A DNA stretch of 13,220 bases from JAXHUA01 sp034189695 (GTDB lineage: Bacteria; Chloroflexota; Dehalococcoidia; E44-bin15): the NCBI GenBank assembly GCA_034189695.1, contig JAXHUA010000153.1, positions 1 through 13,220 of the forward strand. Direction: 5' to 3'. The position numbers were made by a program, and so were the translations under genes. The notes under the pieces were generated by a model, which was not told the DNA's origin, ran no database searches, and saw only the letters and a program-made list of their open reading frames with translations. Positions 13,117-13,220 of the stretch are shown piece by piece (the stretch's first letter is position 1; every line of letters begins with the position of its first letter).

Positions 13117-13220
13117 ATGAGAGGCATGAGTAGAGCGAGCTTGACAGAGTATACCGAGGTGATGAAGGAGAGGTACGAGAGGGCCAACCGCAACGGGAAA
13201 GGGGTGATACTGGACGAGTT
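13117..13220 (+). CDS. IS transposase, N-terminal fragment (right copy)
   Basis: The first 34 codons and two bases of the same transposase as at 1-142, cut by the window edge. It starts at ATG 13117 with AAGGTG about 7 nt upstream; a second in-frame ATG is at 13126. The visible protein contains EYTEVMKERYERA and GKGVILDEF and differs from the left copy only by Leu9. The reading frame is open to the edge, so nothing shows whether the element is complete or active. Confidence 0.8.
   Translation, partial: MRGMSRASLTEYTEVMKERYERANRNGKGVILDE

Larger units (their letters stand above)
13053..13220 (+). mobile_element. 5' end of an insertion sequence, right copy (truncated by window edge)
   Basis: Inverted counterpart of 1-205, nearly identical over all 168 visible bases. 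The three differences are G to A beside the first terminal motif, seven instead of six A residues in the second, and one G to T that changes Val9 to Leu9. The IS border is at or just inside 13053, where similarity to the left copy stops. The transposase reads rightward out of the window, so the two copies face away from each other. Confidence 0.85.

Noticed and set aside
1..13220. Composite transposon carrying cargo between two IS copies
   Set aside because: The intervening genes are core translation and metabolism genes with normal order (ffs, rsmA-ispE) and no accessory, resistance or recombinase genes. The flanking IS copies are more simply independent insertions.
1..13220. Circular replicon with overlapping contig ends
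   Set aside because: The shared end sequence is inverted, not direct, so the ends cannot be joined into a circle by overlap.
1..13220. CRISPR array, toxin-antitoxin pair or defence cluster
   Set aside because: No regularly spaced repeats other than the two IS motifs were found, and no gene pair of toxin-antitoxin size or nuclease-effector context. The sirtuin and DinG here lack the partners seen in defence systems.

Overview
The window is a GC-rich bacterial chromosomal segment made mostly of intact housekeeping genes, with a partial copy of the same insertion sequence (IS) at each end. The traits point to a monoderm-type lineage, most plausibly Chloroflexota and perhaps Dehalococcoidia. These traits are a long SRP RNA with an Alu domain, the MEP isoprenoid pathway (ispE), a DinG-type helicase fused to a DnaQ-like exonuclease, a tRNA without an encoded CCA, and the look of the IS transposase N-terminus. 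The placement is inference; no marker was searched.

Layout. Positions 1-205 hold the 5' end of an IS whose transposase runs leftward out of the window. Next come a candidate promoter and tRNA-Leu(TAG) (340-421), a small four-helix membrane protein (547-930) and a strong hairpin terminator (964-997). lepA (EF4, 1051-2883) follows and converges on galU (2905-3774, minus strand). From about 3849 a promoter drives the SRP RNA gene ffs (3886-4155). Twenty bases later a tightly packed plus-strand run begins: rsmA, ispE, a VTT/DedA-type membrane protein, a PHP phosphoesterase and a 940-residue exonuclease-helicase of the DinG family, ending at 10121. Three minus-strand genes follow: a DUF998-type membrane protein (10123-10776), an exported lipoprotein with an HExxH zinc-peptidase motif (10893-12125), and a SIRT6/7-like sirtuin (12280-12984). 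Positions 13053-13220 are the 5' end of a second, oppositely oriented copy of the same IS.

How the genes fit together. The central run joins translation and protein targeting (SRP RNA, 16S rRNA dimethylation), isoprenoid precursor synthesis (IspE), a membrane protein of a family linked to lipid-carrier handling, and nucleic acid processing (PHP, DinG). ATGA and TGATG overlaps and the absence of a terminator between ffs and rsmA suggest one transcription unit. The minus-strand genes appear to have their own promoters.

Most unusual signals. (1) The two IS copies face outward and end exactly the same distance (5 nt past a shared border) from a TTGAC -35-like element reading away from the IS. 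(2) The IS end carries two copies of a TTGCCTCA-N8/9-GTTACC motif 35 bp apart, the inner one covering the transposase ribosome binding site. (3) The SRP RNA appears to be the leader of a five-gene operon. (4) The DinG protein keeps both a complete DEDDh exonuclease and a cysteine set suited to an Fe-S cluster. I do not see a defence island, CRISPR array or clearly new multi-gene system. Because both window ends fall inside the same repeat, this may simply be an assembly contig that stops at IS copies.
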